NCBI GenBank assembly: GCA_030159075.1
Contig: BROG01000081.1
Span: forward strand, 1-64,000
Origin: Atrina japonica
Lineage: Eukaryota; Mollusca; Bivalvia; Pterioida; Pinnidae
DNA: 64,000 nucleotides
Reading direction: 5' to 3'
In this document: positions 11,471 through 22,400 of the stretch, piece by piece
How the letters are laid out: the number at the start of each line of letters is the position of its first letter
How positions within the stretch are numbered: position 1 is the first letter of the stretch
The notes under the pieces: model-generated
Database searches by the model: none
What the model was told of the DNA's origin: nothing
The model's input: only the letters and a program-made list of their open reading frames with translations
Program-made: the position numbers and the translations under genes

Positions 11471-11706
11471 ATGAGCACACGAAAAATGATCTTAGTTCCC
11501 AAGAGGACCATGGAGGAGCTCAAACAATGGAGAGAAAGAAGTTTACACCCTTTGTCACATACACCTGAAGTACTATTTTCGGTACGTTTAGGTAATGAAT
11601 TAGATGCGATTGTAGATCGTGATGATTTGACTCCTGAAGCTAAGGTAGCCAAGTTTGGTCAAGAACTTCATTGATACCGATATCTACAACAAGCTCGTCA
11701 TCCTGA
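11471..11706 (+). pseudogene. Polinton hypothetical protein, N-terminal piece
   Basis: Reads MSTRKMILVPKRTMEELKQW to FGQELH, then a TGA. The same frame continues briefly (YRYLQQARHPEEQRP). The next open frame, at 11719, probably belonged to the same gene, since it begins in similarly charged sequence. Charged and helical; function unknown. Confidence 0.45.
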
Positions 11707-11718
11707 AGAACAGAGACC

Positions 11719-12330
11719 ATGCTCTCAGAAACAGAAAAAGTCAAAGAAGTCAAAGAAGTTAAAGCGGAAATGTCTCCTGGTGATCAAGATCTTATGACAG
11801 CTATTACATCGAGTGTCACTGCTCCATTAAAACCAAAAGTCCCTTTGTTATTCAAACATCTCAAGAAACATTCTGATATACTAACATGGGAAAAAGACGG
11901 TCAAATAAAATACAAAGAGAAGACCGTACCTGGGACAAATGTGGTCGATCTCGTAACTGATGCCTTACGGACACAACCTAGAAAAAGGTATCAACCCTCG
12001 GGACTTGATAGTTTTGTACAAGAATTAGTGGAATCGAATGTCCTTCGTTATTGGATACGTAACCCTAATTATATCAAAGTCATGAATCAACCTACGATAA
12101 AACCAAAGGCTATGAGTACCCCTAAACCTCTGGATGATTATAATGATGAAGATGACACGGGGTTCTATGACGCTATGCCTACTCTTCCTTCTACTGTCAT
12201 AAAAGATTCTGCAAAGACACCACTTAGTCAGAAAATTGTTAAGGATTGGCAAAGATTGACTCCTTCGGCCTGGTCTACCATTAAAAAATCTCGAAAGAAT
12301 TCTCATCTTCCAGAAAGGATCAAAACTTAA
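11719..12330 (+). CDS. Polinton hypothetical protein, uninterrupted (203 aa)
   Basis: Open from MLSETEKVKEVKEVKAEMS to a TAA stop without breaks. The central part (KVPLLFKHLKKHSDILTWEK, TNVVDLVTDALRT, LDSFVQELVESNVLRYWIRN) resembles the conserved late-gene protein that precedes the integrase in animal Polintons. Its role is unknown. The C-terminal third is low in complexity and basic (KDWQRLTPSAWSTIKKSRK). It is one of only two long frames in the element that have stayed open. Confidence 0.5.
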   Translation: MLSETEKVKEVKEVKAEMSPGDQDLMTAITSSVTAPLKPKVPLLFKHLKKHSDILTWEKDGQIKYKEKTVPGTNVVDLVTDALRTQPRKRYQPSGLDSFVQELVESNVLRYWIRNPNYIKVMNQPTIKPKAMSTPKPLDDYNDEDDTGFYDAMPTLPSTVIKDSAKTPLSQKIVKDWQRLTPSAWSTIKKSRKNSHLPERIKT

Positions 12331-12339
12331 AATCTTCGC

Positions 12340-12960
12340 AAAATGCCAAATTAGTATCCATCTATTATGATCCTTCTAATCGGGTGGGTATGTAGGTATA
12401 CAACCTCTCTATAGAGAAGTGAAACGTCGAAAGTACCCCATTTCTCTAAATGAGGTCAAACAATGATTGAAAGAACAAGACACGTAAACGCTTCATAAAT
12501 TTATTAAGAGAAAGTAACCAAACGAGAGTGACCGATATGGGTGAACAATGGCAATTAGATTTAGCTGATGTATCCAACATCAAGTCACACACAATTATGG
12601 GTATACGTTTCTCTAATGCGTCATTGATGTTCTATCTTAATATGCTTGGGTCATCCCTTTGAAAAATAAATCTGTCAAAGAAATGGTACGAGGGTTTCAA
12701 GCAGTATTAAAACAAGCTAAAGGACGACGTCCTATTCGTATACAATCCGATAAAGGAAAAGAATTTCGTCAAACGTTTCATGATATTCATTTCTTTACGA
12801 CAGACAATACAGAAACAAAAGCTAGTATTGTAGAACGATTTCAACGATTTTCTATCTTGGATTCAAGTTCCCATGTTTGAATCCATTCCAAAGGACTGTA
12901 TTAATAGTGACACATTATGACACTCATCGTTCAGAAAGGGTATCGGCTTCTCTTTCCTTA
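12340..12960 (+). pseudogene. Polinton integrase (rve/DDE), broken
   Basis: The N-terminal part (YYDPSNRVGYVG, LNEVKQ, KEQDT) matches the helical start of Polinton integrases. The core has EQWQLDLADV with the first catalytic Asp, IRIQSDKGKEF with the second Asp and KASIVERF with the Glu, so the D-D-E triad can be seen. The longest open piece is 12659-12880. Stops and shifts interrupt it in several places, and the region after the Glu is only faintly recognisable (VTHYDTHRSERVSA). It belongs to the retroviral integrase superfamily and is inactive. Confidence 0.8.
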
Positions 12961-12980
12961 ACTGACTCAATCGTTAACTC

Positions 12981-13340
12981 ATGGCAGGTAGTATAGTCAA
13001 TACACTCGTAGGAACATTTCGTCCCAGAGCATCTGTTATGCAATATGGTAAAGGTATTTGGTCAGACTTTCTCAAACCTACCATGACGAAAGCCATTCCT
13101 CATATAGTCAAATGTGCTTTGAATACGGGCATGGATGTGATACAAAATAAACGTTCATTGAAAAATGCTCTTATTCAACGAGGGAAAGAAGCAATGACCA
13201 ACTTAATGACTGGTCCTAAGAAAACATTAGCTCGTGCACCCTCTCACGTCGCTTCTCGTTTAGCAGGCAAGAAACGAACAGGAACAAAGAGTCATACGAA
13301 CAGTAGTTTAAAACAGAAACGAATGAGACGTCCCTTTTAG
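12981..13340 (+). CDS. Polinton basic protein, uninterrupted (119 aa)
   Basis: Open from MAGSIVNTLVGTFRPRASVM to a TAG stop. The N-terminal half is amphipathic (KPTMTKAIPHIVKCALNTG), and the C-terminal 40 residues are strongly basic (ASRLAGKKRTGTKSHTN, ending QKRMRRPF). It lies between integrase and capsid, where Polintons often encode a minor capsid or core protein. No catalytic motif. The role is inferred from position and charge only. Confidence 0.5.
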   Translation: MAGSIVNTLVGTFRPRASVMQYGKGIWSDFLKPTMTKAIPHIVKCALNTGMDVIQNKRSLKNALIQRGKEAMTNLMTGPKKTLARAPSHVASRLAGKKRTGTKSHTNSSLKQKRMRRPF

Positions 13341-13401
13341 TCTACTTCTACAAGTAAATCAAAATAGGTCGGAAGAGAGCAAGATATCTTTGACTAACAA
13401 G

Positions 13402-13899
13402 ATGATGATGCAAAAGGATTCGTGTGAGTGTAGTAGTGAAGCTTTAGCGTTGTTTAATGTCCCTCCCACCAATGTAACCTTAGAAGAAGCAAGGTGAGTG
13501 GAATATTACCCCATCTCTAGTGTCAATACACTATCTGCTCCTATTGAGTTTGAAATCAAAGGACAAGGCGATGAGTATTTGGATTTGAACCAGACATATG
13601 TGTTCGTAGAAGCTAAAATCGTCAAACAAGATGGAACTGATCTAGCGGATGATAGTCAAATCACCCCCATTAAAAATTTGCTGCATAGTTTGTTTTCCGA
13701 ACTCGATTGTAATCTAAATGGAAAAGTGATCACTCCTGGAACCGATACCTATTCCTATCGAACTTATCTCAAAAAGTTGCAGTCCTTTTCTGACGAAACA
13801 TTAAAACATCAAATTAGTGCTACAAGTTTATGGTACAAGGATCAACCTGGACAATTTGACAAGTCACAGACGGCTCCCTGGCGTGCAGATTCAAATTGA
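13402..13899 (+). pseudogene. Polinton major capsid protein, N-terminal part, truncated
   Basis: Starts at an ATG triplet (MMMQKDSCECSSEALALF). It has one in-frame TGA at 13495-13497, then runs open through EYYPISSVNTLSAPIEFEI and the block LLHSLFSELDCNLNGKVI. This is the conserved start of the F54H12.2-like major capsid protein of Mavericks, expected to form a double jelly roll. Only about 165 residues of several hundred remain. The coding sequence stops within a small foldback element at 13873-13990. Confidence 0.75.
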
Positions 13900-13990
13900 C
13901 CAATCAGAAGCCAGGATTCTGATGACGTTATCAACAGCGCCACTGGTTGTGCCCCCTAGCGGTAAAATTGGAATCTGCACGCCAGGGAGC
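13873..13990. mobile_element. Short foldback element inside the capsid gene
   Basis: Arms of about 26 bp share GCTCCCTGGCGTGCAGATTC and its reverse complement, with one mismatch further in. The 118-bp unit looks like a miniature inverted-repeat transposon. No clear target duplication was found. Confidence 0.65.
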
Positions 13991-14049
13991 TGCCCATAAC
14001 TACTCATACCAAGCTGGGACACAGGGAAACAATCTTTGTCAAGAAGCTA

Positions 14050-14500
14050 GAATAATAAAATAAAATGTCTGGAGGATACTAGAACGAAATTCTTCTCCGG
14101 TTTTAAGTAACATTTTTTGCTGATCCAACCTTCTTTTGAGAAGGGTAATCAATGTGATTTGTATTTTCACGTCAGGACGCAGAAAAAATGCAGAAACGGA
14201 CTTCCAAATTAAAAAAATTATTGCTTTTATTATATGCGTAAAACACGGTCCCCTAATGAAATATTGCCTCACGATTAATCCAACACTTGAAATTTTGCGT
14301 AGTGAGCAGGGATAGCATGCCACTAAATTTGATAAAATAGATTTTAAAAGTCGGAAAAGTAAAAACAAACTTTCTCCAAATTTTCGCGCCTTGCTCCGCT
14401 CGGCGTACTGTATAACTTATTTATATTCCACTCAAACTTTAATGGTGTACGCATTGCATCACAATAAGTACATGTATATATATATTTTATATCAGCAGCC
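14050..14500 (+). repeat. Dispersed repeat X, copy 1
   Basis: Shares long diverged stretches with 62708-63200, for example TTTTTTGCTGATCC, CTTCTTTTGAGA, CTAATGAAATATTG and a CGC-TCGC-CTCGG segment. It directly follows the truncated capsid gene, so its insertion may have cut off the Polinton. Confidence 0.7.
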
Positions 14501-14752
14501 TCAAAAACATTACTTAATCAATAGGCACATGAAAACATGTTTTTTCTACCGACAAAAACAAAATGCCCCTCACCCTCCCACTTTCCTACCTTGTTGACAT
14601 CTATACTGTTGGTTTGCAGATGGAAACCAATTTGCACATACTAGTATTTATTTAACTTACGATAATTGACAGTTGTAAGTTAATGATAACCCTATTGTGT
14701 TTACATATGGAAATATAGTCGAAAACAGAAATAATATATATGAACTCAAGGG

Positions 14753-14760
14753 AAAAAAAA
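14753..14760 (-). terminator. Pol III T-run terminator of tRNA-Leu
   Basis: Eight consecutive T on the minus strand, five bases past the tRNA 3' end, as expected for RNA polymerase III termination. Confidence 0.75.
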
Positions 14761-14764
14761 CGTA

Positions 14765-14879
14765 TGTCAGAAGTGGGATTCGAACCCACGCCCACATTCG
14801 TGGACCAGAACCCTCACTCGCTATACAGCGAAAGGCTATACCTTGAGTCTGGCGCCTTAGACCGCTCGGCCATCCTGAC
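14765..14879 (-). tRNA. tRNA-Leu(CAA) with intron
   Basis: On the minus strand the gene starts GTCAGGATGGCCGAGCGG, the normal leucine D-arm with A box. The loop reads ACTCAAG (anticodon CAA) and is followed by an intron of about 29 bases (GTATAGCC to GAGTGAG). A long variable arm and the T-arm GGTTCGAATCC (B box) follow. The acceptor stem GTCAGGA pairs with TTCTGAC with one G-T pair and discriminator A. A run of eight T, a Pol III terminator, lies five bases downstream (A run at 14753-14760 on +). Introns after anticodon CAA are typical of eukaryotic tRNA-Leu(CAA). All arms are intact, so it is probably functional. Confidence 0.95.
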
Positions 14880-16526
14880 ATTGTTACTAGTCTCAATTTT
14901 TATTTTTATATAAAGATTAAACTTGGTACTTGAACGGTAACAGTTGGAGTACTAGTAAAATTGATTTATTAAAAAAATAGTTTATGAATAGTTACTTTTT
15001 TTTTAAATCCTACAACAGTGGTGATAGATCTTCTTTTCCAAATATAGCCTTATAGGCTATAATAATTTTTCTCATACGTCATTTCCGGTGTCAACAAAGC
15101 AAATTACCTTGAAGTCTTGTCGGCATCCCCAGAAGCGAAATACAGTTACAAACAACGTCCATCGATAAATTTTGAAATCCATTTAATAACACAAGGTACA
15201 AAGGATCAGCAATGTTGTGTCCATATTAGACATATATATTTTTCACACGACAAGCAAACAGATGCAGTGAGGAAAGTAGCCATTCCGCCGATTGATTCGT
15301 TGAACGCACGTGTTTTAAAAATTAAACTTTTTGTCCCGATTTCTGGTAATTAATTTGTCCCAACCCCGCTGTGAAACAAAATGGGCTCTAATAAGCACGG
15401 GCTACCGTAGTTTTTTGCTTTATATCGGGTGATTTATACCTGTCGACATTGTGTAATTGTTCTGGGGGATAAAGTGCGTACAGCATTTCAGGCTACCGGC
15501 GCTTGTCGTGTTCACCTTCAGTCGGAAACCTTTTATTTATTTTTGCGGGGGGCTGACATCAGGGCCCTAACCATAACAAAAACTACTGGAAAAATTCATC
15601 TGATATGAGTGAGATTGCCACAAAGAATATTCTTCAGTGATGCACAATTTCTGTAATGCATTTCACTAATAGTAATAGACCCTTTCACGATAACTGCGGT
15701 CCTGTAACTTTGAGGGAATAAATGATACAGATTCCCGAAAATGACGACAAAAAACAATCAGTTACTATAATGACGTCTATATTTTTGCGGGTATTTGTAT
15801 CATTTATTCCCTCAAAGTTGCAGGACCGCAGTTATCATGAAAGGGTTTATAGTATAGTTAAAGATAGTCATGTACATGAAACAAAAATACAGTATGTCAG
15901 TAATAGAGAATCATATATTTTAAAAAGATGTCTTTATTTGTTTATGTTAGACAGGCTTATGTCTTCAAGGTGTATGTTAGATACTAATAATTTCTGTGGA
16001 AATGCTGGGCAAAATCGTAATATCTTTGGAAACTCTCAGATTTACCCAGCGTTTCCACGGAAATTAGGTAAAATCAGAGAATTTTATAAATAAATATGAT
16101 TTTTTATAATTATGTATTCATACTTCATATCTAAAATCAAGCAGTTGGCGAAACTGTAGACCAAATTTCTTCCTCGATTTTAAGTGTTTTTTCCTTTGAT
16201 AAAATTTTTTAAATGTTTAAAATCAGTACAGAAATTCTTCCTTACGAAACAGATGACCAGCATTGATAAACAACGGAACACTGAAATGAATCTATGCAGT
16301 TTAATCAGATTCTATATCGTGATCCATGATCTTGATCAAGAGATAAACTGTTTGATTCTATAAAAATCATTTCTATTAAGTTTTGTATGCTTATGGCTCA
16401 TAGTGGTTTGATTATTTTTTATATTTGTGGTATGAATATCACACTGGACCTTACCGTATTTTCACAAAATATGTAGGAATATAAGATTTTGATGCCTTTG
16501 TATGTATCTTACTTGTTATTGTACAT
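14880..16526. other. Gene-free stretch with repeat fragments
   Basis: Holds a foldback element (15676-15849). A fragment at 15435-15490 resembles the left end of the element at 16533 (CCTGTCGACATT). A diverged repeat at 16390-16505 shares TCACACTGGACC with 43505-43560. No coding sequence supported. Confidence 0.5.
15676..15849. mobile_element. Foldback MITE family A, copy 1
   Basis: Arms of about 54 bp (ACCCTTTCACGATAACTGCG left) are almost perfectly inverted, flanked by TA. A second copy is in PUS7 intron 5. Confidence 0.85.
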
Positions 16527-16532
16527 CAAGTA

Positions 16533-17830
16533 CATACCTGTCAACATTAGGAAATTTGTCTGGGGTAGAAAATGTGTACAACGGTCTTACTTTTTTACGA
16601 ATGCGTTGTCATTCTTATATATATGCATGTACCAGTTGCATTGAATTAAGTGAAAGGGGTGGGTACAGGAGGGGTGTTCCCCCTTTCAAAATAACAAGAA
16701 AAAATTGTAATTTTAAACTTCAATATCTGCCATTTTATGCATCTAAAAGGGAATTATTGTGATAATTTTTAAAGTCAAAGGCTTGATTTATTTATTTATT
16801 TTTCTTTTTTTTGAGATTTGAACATTTGTTACCAAAATATTTGCATACCCAAATATTTATTTGAAGGTTTTTATCTTCATATTGTACCTTTTTCATTAAT
16901 TGATAAAATAAAACTACAAATGATGACTGAATAGTTCACTGAAAAAATGAGATTTGATAAAGAAAAATCCAATCTGCTTTTAAAAAGAAAAAAAAGATTA
17001 TTGAGGTTACATAAATGTGTTGACTGTCATTACTGACATTTTATTTCATTCAATTCAATGTGTTACAAGAAGATATTATCTGTTAATAAAATATTATGTA
17101 AATGAAATAAAACATTGTTTTTGTATTGAAATAATCACAAATTTAAGATACATGTAGAACACTGTATAGTATATGGAGTGCGGATGTCATAGAAGACACC
17201 ACAATCTCGCTTCAATATTTCTCAGCTAAATTTTTAAAGTAAAAATCATTGAGGACTGACACAGAAGCAGCAGGAAATTAATATAACATCAGTAATGTTA
17301 ATCATTGATAACTCTATATAGGACAGAGCATATGGATAGTGTTTATAGGTGTGGATGTTTAGATATACAGGTAATCAATCTGTATATTAGGTACCTGTCC
17401 ACAGCACAGGTCATTGTGTAATTACCATAGGCACATGTCCGATAATGACACCTCTGTATGGTCTAATAACATTAATTAATAAACAGGGTTATTAGTCATT
17501 GTTCTTTATGACTATTTGGAAGATATAGGGGACGTATATGACCTAAAATAGATGTCTTAATACTTCAATGATATGGAGGCGCCAGAATTTCAAGCTATTT
17601 TTTGTCGCCAATTAATAGACTGAAAATTACGATTTAGAACATTTAATCCTGACAAAATCGTCTACCGATCACCGGAAAATGGACAAGAAGCGGTAGAAAT
17701 ATAGGGAAATCGGTTGAAAATTAGAAAAATCGGTATAAATAGGTAGATTTTTTTCTCGGTGGTAGACAAACGGTAGATGAATAGAAAAATCATTAGACTA
17801 TTGCCAAAATCGGTAGACTTGACAGGTATG
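16533..17830. mobile_element. Non-autonomous DNA transposon with 12-bp TIRs and 6-bp TSD
   Basis: Starts CATACCTGTCAA and ends TTGACAGGTATG, a perfect inverted pair. It is flanked by the exact duplication CAAGTA at 16527-16532 and 17831-17836. The 1298-bp interior is AT-rich with no transposase; near the right end are repeated ATCGGTAGA words. The superfamily is not clear. Confidence 0.85.
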
Positions 17831-17836
17831 CAAGTA

Positions 17837-19036
17837 CAAGTAGTGAAAGTAGAAAAAATTGAAATAACTTGTTGGGGTAAATACTGCTAATGCCCCTGTA
17901 AAATATAGCTGTAGTTCTTTAGGATTCTTTAAATTTTCTTATTTTGGGTTACCTCCCATTTTATGCATATAAAACTGGATTATTATCAATAATATTGGTG
18001 ATATAATCATATTTCTTTTAATTTTCTAGTTAACTTTGTGATAAATAGATAGATATTATATATTTTTAATTTTTAATACAATGGCATATATATACATGTA
18101 CATGCACGAATAAGAAAATAAAACACTAATAAACAGATACATGTATGTAGCTTGGAAGACTCAAAATGATGTCATGGCCATTGTGTTACATAAGATTACG
18201 GTAATTAATTTTAAAATACTAGATTTTGAATATTTTATTAATTTGATAGTTGCATTGGAAAGCGGAAACTGAATAACTAAGCAAATTTGTTATTTAAAAG
18301 TTACCATGTTTCTTTCCTCAAAATTATGCTTTGCAACCAGTGATTGTTTTTTTTTTTAACCAGTGATTGGTTCAGTACAATATTTGATCTCCAAAACTAA
18401 ATCTTTAGTTCCAGGTACAGTATCCAGGGATTTACCACCCTTTCACACAGGGCCAAAATAAGGCCTCATTCCCATTGCAAAAACAATGCATTTTTTCCCA
18501 ATTTGCTGTAAAAAAATTTCCCAATTGAAGTCAGATAACAATGAATTTGAAGAAATTCTGGTATTTTCATATAGTTAGGTGTATTTCTAGATTTCCCAAT
18601 TTCAATCAAATGTTGCTATTTTCCCAATTCAAAAGGCCCAGGCCCCATTCCCAAAAGAGTGTGGAAAATCCCTGGTATCTATAGTTGGTTTAGCTATTTT
18701 TGATTAAATAAAAATAAATCAATTTGGTTTTTTTAAACAAACAATCATTATTCTGACAGAAGAGAAATATATCCATGTTATCTCCATGAATTACATTTGT
18801 CATTGCTGTAGGATGCATATATGTTTTCATTTCAATTTGCATTTCATTTTTCAAAGGCCTTTTCATATTAACAAGATAATAAATAAGAAATTATATGATT
18901 GATACAGTATTTCAAGTTGCTAATCTTGAAATAAATGAGATAAGTCTAGAACTGAGAAAGTAGAGAAAATGCTACTTTAATATAAAGTAAATTTCAAATC
19001 AATAATTCTTTAATATAGTTCATTTTTGTATTTAAG
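17837..19036. other. Upstream region of PUS7
   Basis: Should contain the non-coding first exon and promoter of PUS7 if the acceptor at 19035-19036 is real. No clear TATA box, CpG-rich patch or donor was singled out. Contains the element at 18425-18674. Confidence 0.35.
18425..18674. mobile_element. 250-bp inverted-repeat element
   Basis: Ends CAGGGATTTACCACCC and GTGTGGAAAATCCCTG are inverted with mismatches. GTATC occurs at both flanks (18420-18424, 18675-18679). The interior repeats TTCCCAATT. A non-autonomous DNA element, possibly hAT-like from the CAGGG ends. Confidence 0.65.
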
Positions 19037-19047
19037 TGAAATATCAA

Positions 19048-19400
19048 ATGCCGCCAAAAAGAGGTCGAGGTAGGGGAAGCCCAAGGGCACGTGGCAGAGG
19101 TAGAGGAAGAGGAGGAGACCATGGTGCTTGGCGAGGGAATCAAGGAAATAAAGATCCAGATATTGAAAAGGAAGGTGAAGAATTGGCAGAAAAAAATCCA
19201 GCAGAAGATGTTCCGACGGTTGAAAGTGATTCAAACAAATTATATGGAGAGGGAACAGAGGAGAAATTGTTATCCATGGAGGAAGAAACTCATGGGGAAA
19301 ATGATGAGATTGTAGGCAGAACCTTTTTAAAGGAGGAGGATGTTGGTATCACAGAGTATTGTGGTACCCAGGAAGGGTTTCATGGGATTATTAAGCAAAG
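19048..19400 (+). CDS. PUS7: PUS7 coding exon 1 (RG-rich N-terminus)
   Basis: Starts at [10 protein letters not shown]. The ATG is preceded by TATTTAAG, which looks like an acceptor near 19036, so a non-coding first exon probably lies upstream. Residues 4-31 are rich in RG repeats, then an acidic linker leads to the conserved [20 protein letters not shown]. Donor GTTAGG; phase 2. Confidence 0.88.
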
Positions 19401-22400
19401 GTTAGGATAGATTGAAACCATTTTATTTCTTGTCAATCCTATCACTAGAAATTAGATCATATTTATTTGAAAATTGATTAGAGTTAAGAAGTAGAATCTA
19501 GAGTTAGATAATTGGTGTAATATGACTTTCAACAAAAATCTTAAAACTAATTCAGAATTTAAGCCAAATTTCATTGAAATAAATGTAAAGAGTAGTTAAA
19601 AGTATATGTACTTTATAAAATCTCTACACATTTTTTCTCTGTCAAGATATGTAATTGAAATAACATGCAATTTTCCTTTTGAATTTCCTTGCTGGTCAAT
19701 ATAGGTATTCAGACTTCATAGTGAATGAAATTGATCAAGATGGAGAGATAGTAAAACTGAAGAGTTTAGATGTTGAAGATACAGGTGTCCCGGCTGTATG
19801 TATATAAAACTGCAGAGTGTGCAAACAATCTTGAAATGCTGTTGGGGGAAATTTTACACCTAGATCATCCTCACTTTGTTTTATGGCTGTTTGCAGTACC
19901 ACTCTCATTGTACACAGTGTCAAGGGGACATTCAGATCATGTTGAGTTGAAACATTGAGATAATTGTTCAAAACTTAAATATAGTTGTAAATAATGCACG
20001 TTATACTTTTGTATATGTACTGGAAATATTTGATGCTAATCAATTCTAGCATTTTGTTTGTTTAATATGACCTGCCCTTGACCTTCTTGTATTCTTTAAG
20101 TACTGCTGTAGCAGTCAATTCTTTCCAACACTTTCACTGGGGTAAAACTGGCTAGCCACCCCCCATCCTTGGTCTCAAACCAGTGTAAAGAAAAGGAAAA
20201 TTATTGATAACTATAGTCTAAGTCAAACTGAGTGCGTCTAGGCATTTTGGCTGAGTAAAATAAAATAGTTGATACTTACCTCTTAATTTTAACTTAGTGG
20301 CATTCTAGATATTCTGAGTAATTTATTCATGCCCATGACATATGAAATAAATCCATGTTGCTGGAAATATTCACAGTGATTTATATCCCACGGAGCTAAA
20401 ATATGCACAACACCATGTTTTTTGTTTTTTTTACTTGCTGAAGCGGAAGTGAAAATATGAAAGACATATATTGGATATTATTGTATTATATGTATTGGAA
20501 GAAAAATCAAAATGGAAATTTAAATGAGCTTTGGCTAGCTCAAATTGTTCAGCTTTCATGAATATTTAGAGTCGCTTGCCAATTCTTTCCACCTAAAGAA
20601 CTATCAGGGGAAAAGAAAGGGCTAGCCAAAAGCTTCCCCTTTGATAATCAAATAGGGGAAAAGAATGGGCTAGCCAAAAGTTTTCCCCTTGAATTGGCAA
20701 GCCAGTATCCCACCACCACCACCCCCTCCCACCTAGATTATCTTAAGGAGAAAAGAATTGGCTAGTAATCATTTTAGCAGATAATAATTGCGGTGACTTA
20801 ATTGGTCACTCAAGTGATGAGCTCAGAAAGATCACTTAAAAATCTGTTTTCTACCAGTAATACAAAAATATAATGTGCACCAAACTTTTGTTCTCAACTA
20901 GTAATTCCGTCCCCTTTACAGGACATTTTCGTGAGGGTGTGATTGCAGCAAATTTCAAACAAGGTGTAAATAGGTACAAAATATGCAGTTCTTTCATTGA
21001 TAGAGGGAAAATTTCTCCCAAAAGCAGTTGTTTTGATACATCAGAATGAAATATGTGTTATGTACTGTTCTTTGTTAGCACAATCTGAGTACAGGAAAGT
21101 GTGAATAGCCGAGTATGTTTAACGTTATTTTGTACCACTGCCTTTCTGAGACTAGGTGATCACAAAATAAAAAAAAATATGAAAAAACTTACAGGCAGTT
21201 TGATGTTTTGCATTTATGGACATTTCAGTTATTAACTTATCTGTAATTTCTACCCATTTTGAGTTGCTTTAGTATATATGTAGTATTTTAGTTCACCTAT
21301 GTGACCCAAGGGTCAGTCTGTTGTCATTTAAACCTAAAGAAGAAGTTGCAATACTACCTCCAATGTGAAATCTTGGTGAGAAAATGACATGAAATGTCCT
21401 TAATTGTGGTCTTGAATGGCAGATTGGTAGTGGTACAAAATGGCTGATAATTATTGAACAATGGTTGCATAGTAAATAACCTTTGTCTGTTTTCATCTAC
21501 AGTCCTTGTACTAAGATACAAAAGGGTCTAAACCAGACTAAACAGTGATGTAATTGTACAAGCAATTTTTTTACATGACTGAAGAAATATAATAACCAAA
21601 CTCTCCCTTCCAAAAGAAAAAAAATGTGGACAATACTTTCCAGTATTATTTACAATGATACTGTATGTCATAATTACAATTCACTCCCGTTATTTTGCTA
21701 TTTTTTCATTTTTCAAGCTTAAATAATGACTAATTTTGGTGACTTTAGGCTTTGAATGTGTATACAATGTAGTTGAATGAATAAATACGCCATGCATACA
21801 AATTGCGATTGGCTAAGTGAGAAAGTGAACTCATTCAAATTTGGACTCACCCAGTTCAAAAAATGGTAAAGTTCATATTAGAAATCAGAGTGTATGACAT
21901 GGAATCTAAATTCTACAATAATTGACCATTCTATTTTATAATATCGATTTAGATGAGTGTAAATGGGACCATAGGGGATGATGTGTTAATGAATTGATAG
22001 GTTCTTAATTCATGTTATGCCAAGTTACCAACATTACTACATGATAGCTCTAAACAAACTGAGGCTAGGTGTCATTTTGTCATTGTGGTATCTTGTAATT
22101 TTGACAAGAGTACAGTAATGGCTGCATAGTAATGGTGAGTCAGGGTTAGTGACTACGGTACTTCACTAATAAAATAGACTGTGTTTGTGGTCAGTGGAAA
22201 TTACTGACTTAATTCTAATATATTCTCAAATAAAGACTTAAATATATTGGTTGCCAAACCAATTATCCAATTGGTGATAAAAAGCTTTCCACATGGTTAA
22301 TCTTCTTCTGTTAATGCATATCTAGATGTATGGTAATAAATATTCTTAAAAAAACTCACACTGGTAATCAATAATTAAATTTGAAATTTAATTCCTTTTT

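Larger units (their letters stand above)
9600..14040 (+). mobile_element. Decayed right part of a Maverick/Polinton virus-like transposon
   Basis: A 4.4-kb block of + strand reading frames with phage/virus-like content: packaging ATPase, small basic proteins, a zinc-finger protein, a retroviral-type integrase and a double-jelly-roll-type capsid start. This gene set identifies a Maverick/Polinton (adintovirus-like) element. Protein-primed DNA polymerase and the protease are not seen, and no terminal inverted repeats were found. The left side ends against a minisatellite and the right side breaks off inside the capsid gene. Most genes have frameshifts or stops, so this is an old, inactive copy. 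Confidence 0.85.

Noticed and set aside
14657..14896. 79-codon minus-strand frame
   Set aside because: Covers the tRNA-Leu gene; it is a chance frame through the tRNA.
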